Shown here one piece after another: positions 1 to 7,494 of a stretch of 32,868 nt of DNA. Each line of letters opens with the position of its first letter. Within the stretch, counting starts at the first letter, position 1. Location: contig UQIY01000024.1 in NCBI GenBank assembly GCA_900541195.1, positions 1 to 32,868 of the forward strand, read 5' to 3'. Position numbers and translations under genes: made by a program. Below the pieces are notes generated by a model, which searched no databases, was not told the DNA's origin, and saw only the letters and a program-made list of their open reading frames with translations. The stretch is from an uncultured Collinsella sp. (GTDB taxonomy: Bacteria; Actinomycetota; Coriobacteriia; Coriobacteriales; Coriobacteriaceae).

Positions 1-207
1 AATCCATACGGCCCTGTCTCTTAGGATTAGTTTGAGAAGAAGTCGACAGTACATTCAGAAGCACCTACATTCCTCAAAGCATCGTTAGATTAATAATGAC
101 AGACCGAATGAAGATACGTGCGACGGGGGCGAGGCGAATGACTGAGCGGTATCGATATGCGGGTTCAACGGTATCACATTGACCGCATAGATTTTTAACT
201 TGCATTT
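1..207. other. Contig start, no gene recognised
   Basis: This stretch lies downstream of the ABC ATPase stop codon. It is visibly richer in A and T than the rest of the window. I see no convincing ORF, tRNA or T-tailed terminator hairpin in it. It probably belongs to the same accessory region as the genes that follow, truncated by the contig edge. Confidence 0.4.
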
Positions 208-948
208 CTACCCGCCCTTTTCGTATAGTCGCCGATACGTGCTTAGCGCACCCTCGGCGCGTCCGGCAGGCTTTGCGAAATGGGATCCAGGAGACTTCGG
301 CGCAGCATCATCTTGCGGAATGCTTCTAATGAGCCTCCCATCCTTCAAAAACAGAATCTCATCGCACAGCCTATCGACCGAATCCAAGATGTGGGATGAC
401 ATGATGATGCACGTACCAGAATCGGCCAGCTTCCTGAGAATCTCGGAATGCAAGTCCACCCTGCTGGGGTCGAGCGCGTTCATGGGCTCATCTAATAGAA
501 GGTACCGCGCACCCGTCGCATACGCAATCGCCAGGGTAAGCTGCTGCTTCATGCCCTGGCTCAGAGTGCGGATCCTCATCTTCGCGAACTCGCCTATCTG
601 CGTTTGTTCCACTATCTCTTCGATATCGCGAGCATGCGGCCACATATCGCAAACCATCTTGAGGTGATCTTCCGCACGCAATCCGGGATACAGCAGCGTC
701 CCCTCACCAGGTGCATAGAAGATCATAGAACGGACCTCTCTCGCACCCGTACCCTGCACCTCATCCAGAACGATGCTCCCGTCCACGCGAGGACCCGGCA
801 AACCTGCCATCGCACGCAGCAACGTCGTCTTTCCATGCCCGTTCGGAGCGACGAGACCGTAGACCGTACCCGGGGCAAACTCAGCGTCCACCGAATCTAC
901 GAGCACCTTCTTTCCATAAGAGATCGTCAGCGTTTGAAGGTCAATCAT
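208..948 (-). CDS. ABC transporter ATP-binding protein of the bacteriocin-type cassette
   Basis: This is a 246-residue nucleotide-binding subunit that should power the fused permease encoded just upstream. Visible motifs are Walker A (APNGHGKTT, about residues 34-42), the signature LSQGM, Walker B (LLLDEP) followed by a D-loop (ALDP), and the switch histidine in SSHIL. The motifs resemble the CcmA/NatA-like ATPases that partner ABC-2 permeases more than LolD/MacB types. Its ATG overlaps the permease stop as ATGA, so the two are translationally coupled. It is the last gene of a minus-strand operon headed by a small secreted peptide, which suggests export of that peptide or self-immunity. The substrate is inferred from context only. 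No terminator is seen downstream before the contig edge. Confidence 0.9.
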   Translation of the reverse strand: MIDLQTLTISYGKKVLVDSVDAEFAPGTVYGLVAPNGHGKTTLLRAMAGLPGPRVDGSIVLDEVQGTGAREVRSMIFYAPGEGTLLYPGLRAEDHLKMVCDMWPHARDIEEIVEQTQIGEFAKMRIRTLSQGMKQQLTLAIAYATGARYLLLDEPMNALDPSRVDLHSEILRKLADSGTCIIMSSHILDSVDRLCDEILFLKDGRLIRSIPQDDAAPKSPGSHFAKPAGRAEGALSTYRRLYEKGG

Positions 949-3176
949 CGAGACCGTCCCCTTTCGATCTTTGGAACACCCAGGCGCGCCACCAACGGAG
1001 ATACGGCGCCCAAAACCACCAGCAGAGCGCCCGATGCGCCGACGACCTCTCCAAAAGGCATCGCGTTCGTCCCTCGCCCAAGGAACCCAATCGTCCCCAC
1101 CTGGGAAGCGGGATCAAACGAGGCGAATGGAGCCAGCAGCGCGACGCCCATGCCCGCACTTTCAACATGAGCGCTCAACGAACCCAACACCAGGAGAACC
1201 GCGCAAACCACTCCGGTGACAACGGGGTTGCGGCTAATCGCTGCTGTCAACGCAGCGACGACGGAAATCACGCCGTATGCCATGACCAGCAACGGAATAC
1301 TGCACAACACCGCCTCCCCCACCATGGACGTTGTCGAAGCTCCCGCCCGAATGAGAGCGACGGGATACTCCGATCCACCCGCACCGTTCTTAATCAAGGA
1401 CACAACCGCAGCGGGAACCATCGACACCAAAAGCAGCGCCAAGCCAAGCAGGAGAGACAGCGCAACAGCCGTCAGAAAACGCACATGCGCTGTTGCGGGG
1501 ACTTGGAAAACCAGAAGGGAACGGCACCGCAGGTGGGTGCACGCAAGCGATGTGACAACCACGGGCAACAGCCAAAACAAGGAAGGAAGCGCTGCCTGGA
1601 GATAGGAAAGGAGGATTAATGGGGGCATCTTCGTACTTAACTCGTAAACCTTGGGGTCCGGCAAGCTCGCGATCGACTCGAGCAGAAGGGCGCGCGCCTC
1701 CACACGAGAAGGAGTCTCCGGCTCGATTCCGATCGATTGCAGGAGGGTCGCATCTGCCGCGCCCAGCTCGCCTCGAGCGCGCTCGTACGTCGCAAGGCTT
1801 CGAAACCCCTCCGCAGGCGTGGGCGCGTACACGAAACCCGAAAGAGCATCTCGCATGCCTTCCAGGGCCGCTTTGCCCTCGACGTCCATATTCGCAGCGT
1901 CCTGCTCTAGATACCGATCTATTGAACGGAGCTCCCCATCCCTATACCGAACAGCGGAAACGTCACCAGCGTCAGGAAACACCTCGACCAGAGCCGGGGC
2001 CAGCATCGCCGTCGACATTGCAATCGCGCATACGGCGAGGGCAGGAGAATGCAGGAGCAGCTTCCCCATCGTTCTTACGTATGCAACGGCGGAGGCACAA
2101 GCGCTCGAACGGGCTGTCGTTCTCGATGCGGTGAAGGAACCTCTCTCAAGACAAATCGGGGATATCGGGCGCGCGCAGCCGCTCTTTCCAGCAACGCAAA
2201 GCAGGCTAATTGCCAGCACCTCGATCCCGATTGCGCATACGAGGGTAATCGCGCCACGCTCGAAGCAAAGTCCAGGCAGATTCACTATCTGCGTTGTCGG
2301 GTACGGGCTATAGGCGCCGACGGTCAGCTCGGTGTTCGCATACGAAAGGGGATTCAACAGGGCGAACTCACGTAAAGCGATGGATCTTCCGTAATACCCG
2401 GGAACCATCGTCACCCCCATCAGGGCACATACGAACACGATTCCAAGCGTAGGGTTATTGGCAATCTTCACGGCAAGGTGAACGACGAGCGAGATGAACG
2501 CCGCCACCAAGAATTGCAAGATGGCCGTCTGTGCGAACACCAGCCAAGCCGGTTTGATAACCGGAGTCGCATATTGAACGTAGCCTATCGGATAGAACAG
2601 CGAGCCCGGGCCATTCTTCACAAGTGCGGCGATTATCCCTGGAAGATTGACGGCGAAGACGGCAAGCATCGCAAAAACACTCGCCCATACGCTCGATGCA
2701 ACAAGCCTGCCCAGCTCACCCATCGGTGCCTGGATGATGAGTTTTTCACGTTTGTTAAGACGCGCGGCAAGGAACGAAACGGCAACGGCCGTTGCGGCCC
2801 ATAGCAAGTACTCCTTCGATCCGTCATAAAAGGAGTACGCTCCATCCGATACCTGCAGAAACGGAAGCAGAGGAGAGAGCGGCGCCAAGACAAGACGCCC
2901 CGCGGCAAGAGGGTACAGAAGCGCGGGCATGCTTGATGAAGAGGTATAGACGCCCTCCTCCCCCGCATTCACAAGCGCATCCGCATAGGATGCTGACAAT
3001 TCCTGCTCAACACGGGTTATTCCCGACTCGAGGTATTCAACCCGTCCGTCGATGCCAGCCGCGCTCCTGAAGACGGGCAAAGCACAAAGAACCATCAACG
3101 CAACAACGGCAACACAGAGCGACCTGGAGGAGAGGAGCGACCTAAAGATTGCCTTCGAGATTTTGAGCATATTCAT
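945..3176 (-). CDS. Fused two-half ABC-2-type permease (putative bacteriocin exporter/immunity protein)
   Basis: A 743-residue integral membrane protein built from two homologous halves. Each half has one N-terminal membrane helix, an extracellular region of roughly 80-130 residues, then about five more helices, giving about 12 in total. The duplication shows best in LVKNGPGSLFYP (about residues 185-196) and LIKNGAGGSEYP (about 594-605), both followed by similar helices. It therefore looks like a whole ABC membrane dimer in one chain. Start choice: ATG at 3176 has AAGG about 6 nt upstream; an in-frame ATG at 3194 lacks a clear ribosome site. It overlaps the ATPase by 4 nt. In lactococcin 972 loci a large bacteriocin-associated membrane protein and an ATPase follow the peptide gene, and this layout matches. 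The transported substrate is inferred. Confidence 0.8.
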   Translation of the reverse strand: MNMLKISKAIFRSLLSSRSLCVAVVALMVLCALPVFRSAAGIDGRVEYLESGITRVEQELSASYADALVNAGEEGVYTSSSSMPALLYPLAAGRLVLAPLSPLLPFLQVSDGAYSFYDGSKEYLLWAATAVAVSFLAARLNKREKLIIQAPMGELGRLVASSVWASVFAMLAVFAVNLPGIIAALVKNGPGSLFYPIGYVQYATPVIKPAWLVFAQTAILQFLVAAFISLVVHLAVKIANNPTLGIVFVCALMGVTMVPGYYGRSIALREFALLNPLSYANTELTVGAYSPYPTTQIVNLPGLCFERGAITLVCAIGIEVLAISLLCVAGKSGCARPISPICLERGSFTASRTTARSSACASAVAYVRTMGKLLLHSPALAVCAIAMSTAMLAPALVEVFPDAGDVSAVRYRDGELRSIDRYLEQDAANMDVEGKAALEGMRDALSGFVYAPTPAEGFRSLATYERARGELGAADATLLQSIGIEPETPSRVEARALLLESIASLPDPKVYELSTKMPPLILLSYLQAALPSLFWLLPVVVTSLACTHLRCRSLLVFQVPATAHVRFLTAVALSLLLGLALLLVSMVPAAVVSLIKNGAGGSEYPVALIRAGASTTSMVGEAVLCSIPLLVMAYGVISVVAALTAAISRNPVVTGVVCAVLLVLGSLSAHVESAGMGVALLAPFASFDPASQVGTIGFLGRGTNAMPFGEVVGASGALLVVLGAVSPLVARLGVPKIERGRSR

Positions 3177-3206
3177 CGCCAACCTTGACCTCATCCAGTC
3201 GGAACA

Positions 3207-3235
3207 GAGGGGCCGAACAAAATGCTCGGCCCTCC
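3207..3235 (-). promoter_or_regulatory. Hairpin between bacteriocin-like gene and permease
   Basis: In the 65-nt gap between the small peptide gene and the permease, the arms GGGCCGA and TCGGCCC (core 3210-3232) form a 7-bp stem with a 9-nt loop. On the minus strand it is followed by a pyrimidine-rich stretch but no proper T-tract. It could act as a partial terminator or RNA-stability element, giving more peptide mRNA than transporter mRNA. The function is inferred. Confidence 0.4.
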
Positions 3236-3241
3236 TCGCAT

Positions 3242-3607
3242 CTAGTAGGTGCTATAGACAAATTGCCATTTATCAGTTGTGCCAAGAACACCACAGGAAC
3301 ACATTGCAGCGAGGCGGGATTCCCTATGATGCGCGGATCGGCGATAGCCATTTCGGTAGGAGATCGTCTTGTAAGAGATGTTGAACATCGAGATGCTGTG
3401 CCCGCTTACGCCGCGAGGACAGCTGTAGCTCCAGTAGGTATCGACGACGTCGTCCGTATACCCGAGGGGCTCAACGAGGGCACACTGGCTGCTCTCCTGG
3501 GAAGGAGGCATCGGGGTATCCGCAAAAGCGGGGGCTCCCGGCAGCAACAAACAAAGAGCGAGGCCGAGGAAAACCAAGAGCTTACACGACTTAACAGTAC
3601 TGAACAT
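3242..3607 (-). CDS. Secreted lactococcin 972-like bacteriocin precursor (putative)
   Basis: A 121-residue precursor. It has a Sec signal peptide (basic start, hydrophobic core about residues 10-22, AFA before a likely cleavage at 29/30) and a mature part of about 92 residues. I align the mature C-terminal half by eye with lactococcin 972: a GVS motif, then S-x-(Y/F)-x5-K-T-x-S, an R-A/L region, and an aromatic end (QFVYSTY against SFYYNFW). Unlike lactococcin 972, which I recall as cysteine-free, it has four cysteines in the mature part (42, 63, 103, 105). Start: ATG 3607 has GGAGAGG just upstream; the longer TTG start at 3619 would lie over that site. It heads the operon with a permease and an ATPase. 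Family assignment is moderately sure; antibacterial activity is inferred. Confidence 0.6.
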   Translation of the reverse strand: MFSTVKSCKLLVFLGLALCLLLPGAPAFADTPMPPSQESSQCALVEPLGYTDDVVDTYWSYSCPRGVSGHSISMFNISYKTISYRNGYRRSAHHRESRLAAMCSCGVLGTTDKWQFVYSTY

Positions 3608-3655
3608 AATCCTCTCCAATCTAGAGGGGTTTCGGTTGCAGCATGCTGTGATTAC

Positions 3656-3690
3656 TTGCCGGCAAAGTCAATTTAACATAAACTGTTAAA
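3656..3690 (+). promoter_or_regulatory. Divergent promoter region with palindromic operator
   Basis: Between the divergent peptide gene and the DUF2975 gene lies a perfect inverted repeat, TTTAACA-N5-TGTTAAA, at 3672-3690. A candidate plus-strand promoter TTGCCG (3656-3661), 17-nt spacer, TAAACT (3679-3684) overlaps it, so a bound repressor would block the -10 element. On the minus strand TTGACT (3671-3666) is a possible -35 for the bacteriocin operon, but its -10 is poor. The nearby HTH protein is the obvious candidate ligand. The palindrome is certain; the promoter and operator roles are inferred. Confidence 0.5.
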
Positions 3691-3727
3691 AAGTAACCTG
3701 AGTTTTTTAAATTCTTCGGAGGTTATT

Positions 3728-4240
3728 ATGAGTTCCGACAATCGCACTCCCCGGCTTCATTCCTTCCGCATCGCATGTGCGATAGCCTCTGCGGCCCTTT
3801 GCGTCACCGCCATCGCACAAGTGGCGTTCTCCTTAAAGCCAGCAATCGAAGTGCTCGACAACCCTGTAATTGCAGACTCCCCCGCGTATCCAGCCCTTGC
3901 GATCTCGACATTGGCCCCTGCCGTCATCGGTATCGCTACGACCATCCTCAGCGCCGTTCTCGTGTGGACGATCAAGAGCGGAGACCCCTTCAAGAAAGGG
4001 TCTGCGACATGCTTGAAGGTGCTCGGCATTCTCTTCGTTGTTCAAGCTGCCACCAGCCTCTACGCCGGCTCACTCGAAACCTCCGTTTCGATGTTTGGCG
4101 GCGAGGGGGCCGTCGGCGCCCAAGAGATCGCTTCATCATTCGACTGGACCTCTCTGGTTCTCGGCATCGTCCTGTTCATGCTTTCCCAGCTCTTCTTGTA
4201 CGCCCGAGAGCTGTACCTCGACTCCGACGAGATTGCGTAA
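3728..4240 (+). CDS. DUF2975-family four-helix membrane protein
   Basis: A 170-residue membrane protein with four predicted transmembrane helices (about 13-35, 55-80, 97-118 and 138-160) and a short charged C-terminus. Size, topology and the HTH gene 9 nt downstream match the DUF2975 (YoaS-like) family, which commonly pairs with small YozG-type regulators. The ribosome site CGGAGG precedes the ATG by about 7 nt. It is divergent from the bacteriocin-like operon and shares its promoter region. The biochemical role of DUF2975 proteins is unknown to me. A role in sensing membrane state or modulating the paired regulator is speculation. Confidence 0.75.
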   Translation: MSSDNRTPRLHSFRIACAIASAALCVTAIAQVAFSLKPAIEVLDNPVIADSPAYPALAISTLAPAVIGIATTILSAVLVWTIKSGDPFKKGSATCLKVLGILFVVQAATSLYAGSLETSVSMFGGEGAVGAQEIASSFDWTSLVLGIVLFMLSQLFLYARELYLDSDEIA

Positions 4241-4249
4241 GGAAACGCC

Positions 4250-4501
4250 ATGCCCGTAATTGTTCGCCTCGACAAGATCATGGCCGAGCGAAAGATTTCC
4301 TCGAACGAACTTGCCGAAAGGATTGGAACCACGCCCGTGAACCTGTCCCGTATAAAAAAAGGGCATATTCGCGGCATTCGCTTCAACACACTCGAGCAGC
4401 TATGCCTCGCCCTTCGTTGTCAACCCGGAGACCTTCTCGAAGTCATGAGCGAAGAGGATGCCCGAAAGGAGTTCGGACTCGATTGGTCCGCCGAGGATTA
4501 G
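4250..4501 (+). CDS. YozG-like XRE-family transcriptional regulator
   Basis: An 83-residue single-domain Cro/C1-type DNA-binding protein. The start MPVIVRLDKIMAERKISS, the helix-turn-helix around residues 18-45 and the later CQPGDLLE motif are typical of YozG-like regulators. It follows the DUF2975 gene by 9 nt with an AGGA ribosome site, forming a two-gene unit. It is the best candidate to bind the palindrome at 3672-3690. The family usually ends soon after the CQPGD motif. Here about 20 extra residues follow, ending in WSAED before a TAG codon. The reading frame then continues directly into a truncated integrase, so the tail of this gene may derive from a recombination junction. Confidence 0.85.
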   Translation: MPVIVRLDKIMAERKISSNELAERIGTTPVNLSRIKKGHIRGIRFNTLEQLCLALRCQPGDLLEVMSEEDARKEFGLDWSAED

Positions 4502-5227
4502 AGGGCGGTCGTACTCGCCCTGCACACGGGGATGCGAATCGGCGAGGTCTGCGGCCTTCGGTGGTGCGATGTGGATTTCGAGACGGGCCTGATCTCAATC
4601 AGACACTCGGTGGCGTACGCGAAGGGAATGGGTTCGTTCATCAAGGACACCAAGACCCATGACGCCAGGGGTATCCCCATCGACCCGGTCGGCCTACTCC
4701 CCTTCCTGAAGGAGACCCACGAGATCGACTGCGGAAAGCTGCGCTTGCGCGGCCTTACCGGGGCGGTCGAGATCGGGGACTGCTACATCCTGTCGGAGCC
4801 GGGCGCGACCTTCGCGACGACAAGCTATATCCGCAGGGCGTTCAAGACGTTCTCGGAGACCAACGGCCTCATGGGCACCAACGACGAGCTGATCACGTTC
4901 CACGGCCTTCGCCACACGTTCGCAACGCAGTGGATCCGCCAAGGCGGCGATATCAAGGCGCTCCAATCGATCCTCGGCCACAAGGACGCCATGGCGACGC
5001 TCAACGTCTACGCCGACATCGAGCCCATCTCCAAAATCCATAACATGCTGCGCGCCACGCCGTGCCTTTGGCGCGGGCACCTCGGGCCGAGGGTCGATCC
5101 GGGTCCCATGTTCCAACAGAGGATCCAGGAGTCCATCGAGACGCTCCAGGCGTTCGGCTACGGCATCACCGAGCCGGACGACCGAAATATCGCCATACGC
5201 GACGTGAAGACGAACAGTTGGCTCTAG
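4502..5227 (+). pseudogene. 5'-truncated tyrosine recombinase (integrase) remnant
   Basis: Only the catalytic half of a phage/ICE-type tyrosine recombinase remains. Counting from the first ATG (4532), the catalytic set is present: R2 (in TGMRIGE), a lysine near 41, H124 and R127 (HGLRHTF), H150 (LGH) and Y160 (NVYADI). The N-terminal SAM-like DNA-binding domain is missing. The coding frame is open back to the TAG of the HTH gene, reading RAVVLALHTG right after that stop, in the same frame. No good ribosome site precedes the ATG at 4532. About 70 residues follow the tyrosine, longer than usual, and may be read into foreign sequence. It marks the edge of a mobile insertion but is probably inactive. 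Confidence 0.8.
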
Positions 5228-5283
5228 CTCACCGAGTACGCGGCAGTGCTGGGCCCATCCCAACTGAGGTCACGGTGGTCCGA

Positions 5284-5327
5284 TAGGGGCGCCGCCCGCG
5301 GCATGCGCCGCGGAGCGGTATCCCCTA
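5284..5327. repeat. Imperfect hairpin downstream of the integrase remnant
   Basis: The core arms CCGCGGC (5296-5302) and GCCGCGG (5307-5313) pair perfectly around the loop ATGC. Outside them CCGC pairs with GCGG, and TAGGGG (5284-5289) pairs with CCCCTA (5322-5327), giving 17 pairs in total. No T-tract follows, so it is not a standard terminator. It may be a remnant structure of the mobile element. Confidence 0.45.
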
Positions 5328-5553
5328 CCGAAGGGCGGGGATGCCCTCCGCTTCCAGTTCGGAATCAGCCGTCGGAGGCGTTCGGCTGACTGCGGGAACG
5401 GCCTGTCCGCTCAATGTGTTCGGCTGAGATCGGAAATCAACCCAACACGAGCCGGACACGCGCCAGACGGCTCTTCCCCGTACGGCCTTCCCCCTTACGC
5501 TCATGTTGCAGGCATGTAACGCCGCAGCGAGCGCGCCTTTTTTGCGCCAGACA

Positions 5554-5576
5554 GGTACAATGATGAACACTGTACC
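5554..5576 (+). promoter_or_regulatory. Dyad over a -10-like element ahead of the ACT/citrate synthase genes
   Basis: GGTACA (5554-5559) and TGTACC (5571-5576) form a perfect 6-bp dyad with an 11-nt spacer. TACAAT (5556-5561) inside it resembles a -10 element, but no matching -35 is evident at normal spacing. It may be an operator for an unknown regulator. Confidence 0.25.
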
Positions 5577-5623
5577 GTAGCGGAGCGCCCCGCGCGCGCC
5601 GCAATCACGCGAAAGGGTTTCCC

Positions 5624-5911
5624 ATGGCCGAGATCTCGTCCTCCCGCATCGTCATCACCGTCCTTGGCAAGAACCGCCCCGGCATTGTCGCCGGCGTCAC
5701 CCGTGTTCTGGGCGAGGCCAACGTCGACATCCGCGACATTACGCAGTCCATTATCGAGGACATCTTCACCATGACTATGCTGGCCGACACCGCCGAGTCC
5801 AAGCTCGACTTCGCCGAGCTGCAGAAGGCCCTGGCCGAGGCCGGCGAGCTTTCGGGCGTCAACGTGTCCATCCAGCGCGAGGACGTCTTTAACTTTATGT
5901 ACCGCCTGTAG
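5624..5911 (+). CDS. ACT-domain protein, UPF0237 family
   Basis: A 95-residue protein that is a single ACT domain. The start ITVLGKNRPGIVAGVTRVL, the middle NVDIRDITQ and the end QREDVFNFMYRL match the UPF0237 family closely. ACT domains bind small ligands, usually amino acids. The UPF0237 partner is commonly a UPF0210/PFL-like protein encoded directly downstream; here a citrate synthase follows instead, after 77 nt. The ribosome site is AAAGGG. The function of the family is not established to my knowledge. Confidence 0.85.
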   Translation: MAEISSSRIVITVLGKNRPGIVAGVTRVLGEANVDIRDITQSIIEDIFTMTMLADTAESKLDFAELQKALAEAGELSGVNVSIQREDVFNFMYRL

Positions 5912-5988
5912 CGAACAAACCGCTCGGGGCAGCTTGACGTCATATCGTCCAAGCGCGCCGCCCCAAAGCGGACCGGAGAGGAGCGCGC

Positions 5989-7407
5989 ATGGCCTACGAC
6001 GCCAAGAAAATCTACTACCGCTTCGACGATCACCTGAGCCGCCTGGTCTTGGATTACGAAGCGAGCCGCCAGATTTCGCCCGAAAGCGAAAACCTCTACC
6101 ACGGCCTGCCGACCGCCCCGTACGACGAGGGCTTGTTCGTAGAGCACAACGTCAAGCGCGGCCTGCGCAATGCCGACGGCTCGGGCGTGGTCGCGGGTCT
6201 TACCCGCATCTCGGATGTGCACGGCTACAACAAGGTCGACGGAAAGGTCGTGCCCGATCAGGGCAAACTCACGCTTCGTGGCTACAGCATCGAGGATCTG
6301 GTCAACAACGCCCAGGCCGAGAACCGCTACGGTTACGAAGAGGTCGCCTATCTACTCATCACGGGCTCTCTACCCACCAAGGAAGAGCTTGACGGTTTTT
6401 GCGGACGCCTGGGTGCTTTTAGGCACCTGAGCGACGAATACGTCCGCCAGTTCCCCATGACCACGGTATCGTCGAGCATCATGAATGTGCTTCAGCGCGC
6501 CGTGCTGCTGCTCTACGCCTTCGACGCCGAGCCCGACGCCATTACACCCGAGCACGAAATCGACGTCGCCATCTCCATGCTCGCCCGTCTCCCCCGCATC
6601 GCCGCCTTCGCGCATATGGCCTCGGTCGCCAAGCGCCGCGGCTCCGAGGTTCATGTACCGCACCCCACACCCGGCCTCTCAACCGCCGAAACCATCCTGC
6701 AGGTCCTACGCGGCGGCATGGCGTTCACTCACGATGAGGCGATGCTGCTCGACGTGATGCTCATGTTGCATGCCGAGCACGGCGGCGGTAACAACTCCAC
6801 CTTTGCCTGTCGCGTGCTGTCATCTTCGGCAACCGATCCGTATTCCGCCTACGCGGCGGCTATCGGCTCGCTCAAGGGCCCGCGACACGGCGGCGCCAAT
6901 GCCAAGGTCGTGTCCATGCACGAGGACATCCGTGCGCATGTCTCCAACTGGGAGGACGAGGACGAGGTCGCAGCCTACCTGGGTAAGATTCTCGACAAGC
7001 AGGCCTTCGACGGCACGGGTCTCATCTACGGCATGGGCCACGCCGTCTACACGCTCAGCGACCCGCGCGCCGAGGTCTGCCGCCACTACGCACGTTCGCT
7101 CGCTGACAAGAAAGATCTGGGTGAGGAATTCGCTCTGATCGAGCGCATCGAGCGCCTGGCACCGCAGGTGATGCGCGACCACGGCATGACCAAGCCCATC
7201 TGCGCCAACATCGACCTGTACACGGGCTTTATCTACAAGATGCTCGGCGTGCCCGAGACGCTCTTTACGCCGCTGTTCGCCGTCGCCCGCATGGCCGGCT
7301 GGTCGGCGCACCGCATGGAAGAGCTCTTCTGCGCACACCGTATTATTCGCCCGGCCTATCGTCCAGTGATCGAGCCGCTGGAGTACAAGCCGCTCGCCGA
7401 CCGCTAG
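5989..7407 (+). CDS. gltA: Citrate synthase
   Basis: A 472-residue citrate/2-methylcitrate synthase family enzyme condensing acetyl-CoA with oxaloacetate in the cytosol. Catalytic-type residues are visible: H264 (LHAEHGGGN), H300 (GPRHGGAN), H351 (GMGHAVY) and D409 (NIDLYTG). GMGHAVYTLSDPRA replaces the proteobacterial GFGHRVY form. I recall this variant from clostridial-type citrate synthases, so I do not read it as a defect. The N-terminus is about 50 residues longer than the minimal enzyme. The ribosome site GGAGAGGAG precedes the ATG. A strong terminator follows, so it ends its transcription unit. Methylcitrate synthase is the main alternative; no prp genes are near. Confidence 0.9.
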   Translation: MAYDAKKIYYRFDDHLSRLVLDYEASRQISPESENLYHGLPTAPYDEGLFVEHNVKRGLRNADGSGVVAGLTRISDVHGYNKVDGKVVPDQGKLTLRGYSIEDLVNNAQAENRYGYEEVAYLLITGSLPTKEELDGFCGRLGAFRHLSDEYVRQFPMTTVSSSIMNVLQRAVLLLYAFDAEPDAITPEHEIDVAISMLARLPRIAAFAHMASVAKRRGSEVHVPHPTPGLSTAETILQVLRGGMAFTHDEAMLLDVMLMLHAEHGGGNNSTFACRVLSSSATDPYSAYAAAIGSLKGPRHGGANAKVVSMHEDIRAHVSNWEDEDEVAAYLGKILDKQAFDGTGLIYGMGHAVYTLSDPRAEVCRHYARSLADKKDLGEEFALIERIERLAPQVMRDHGMTKPICANIDLYTGFIYKMLGVPETLFTPLFAVARMAGWSAHRMEELFCAHRIIRPAYRPVIEPLEYKPLADR

Positions 7408-7430
7408 GACGCGGACCGTTATAGAACTCG

Positions 7431-7469
7431 AGCGTGGCCAGGGCATCGCCGCCCTCGGCCACGCTTTTT
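7431..7469 (+). terminator. Rho-independent terminator of gltA
   Basis: The arms AGCGTGGCC-AGGGC (7431-7444) and GCCCT-C-GGCCACGCT (7451-7465) form a long GC-rich stem with one bulged C and a short loop, followed by a T-run. It lies about 25 nt after the citrate synthase stop. Confidence 0.9.
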
Positions 7470-7494
7470 ATGCCAGCAGAAAGGGCTGCATCAT

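Larger units (their letters stand above)
5228..5623. other. 396-bp intergenic junction between accessory and core DNA
   Basis: No gene is seen. It holds an imperfect 44-nt hairpin (5284-5327) and two copies of GTTCGGCTGA (5380-5389 and 5418-5427), each followed by a similar CGG(G/A)AA block. An inverted half, TCAGCCG, lies at 5365-5371. Further along, a dyad GGTACA-N11-TGTACC (5554-5576) overlaps a -10-like TACAAT ahead of the ACT gene. The repeats next to an integrase remnant would fit arm-type or attachment-related sites, but that is inference. Confidence 0.5.

Noticed and set aside
14..23. A 10-base match to the Tn5 mosaic end (CTGTCTCTTA) near the contig start
   Set aside because: The following bases (GGATTAG) depart from the adapter. 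It could be chance or the tip of an insertion sequence, and cannot be decided from this window.
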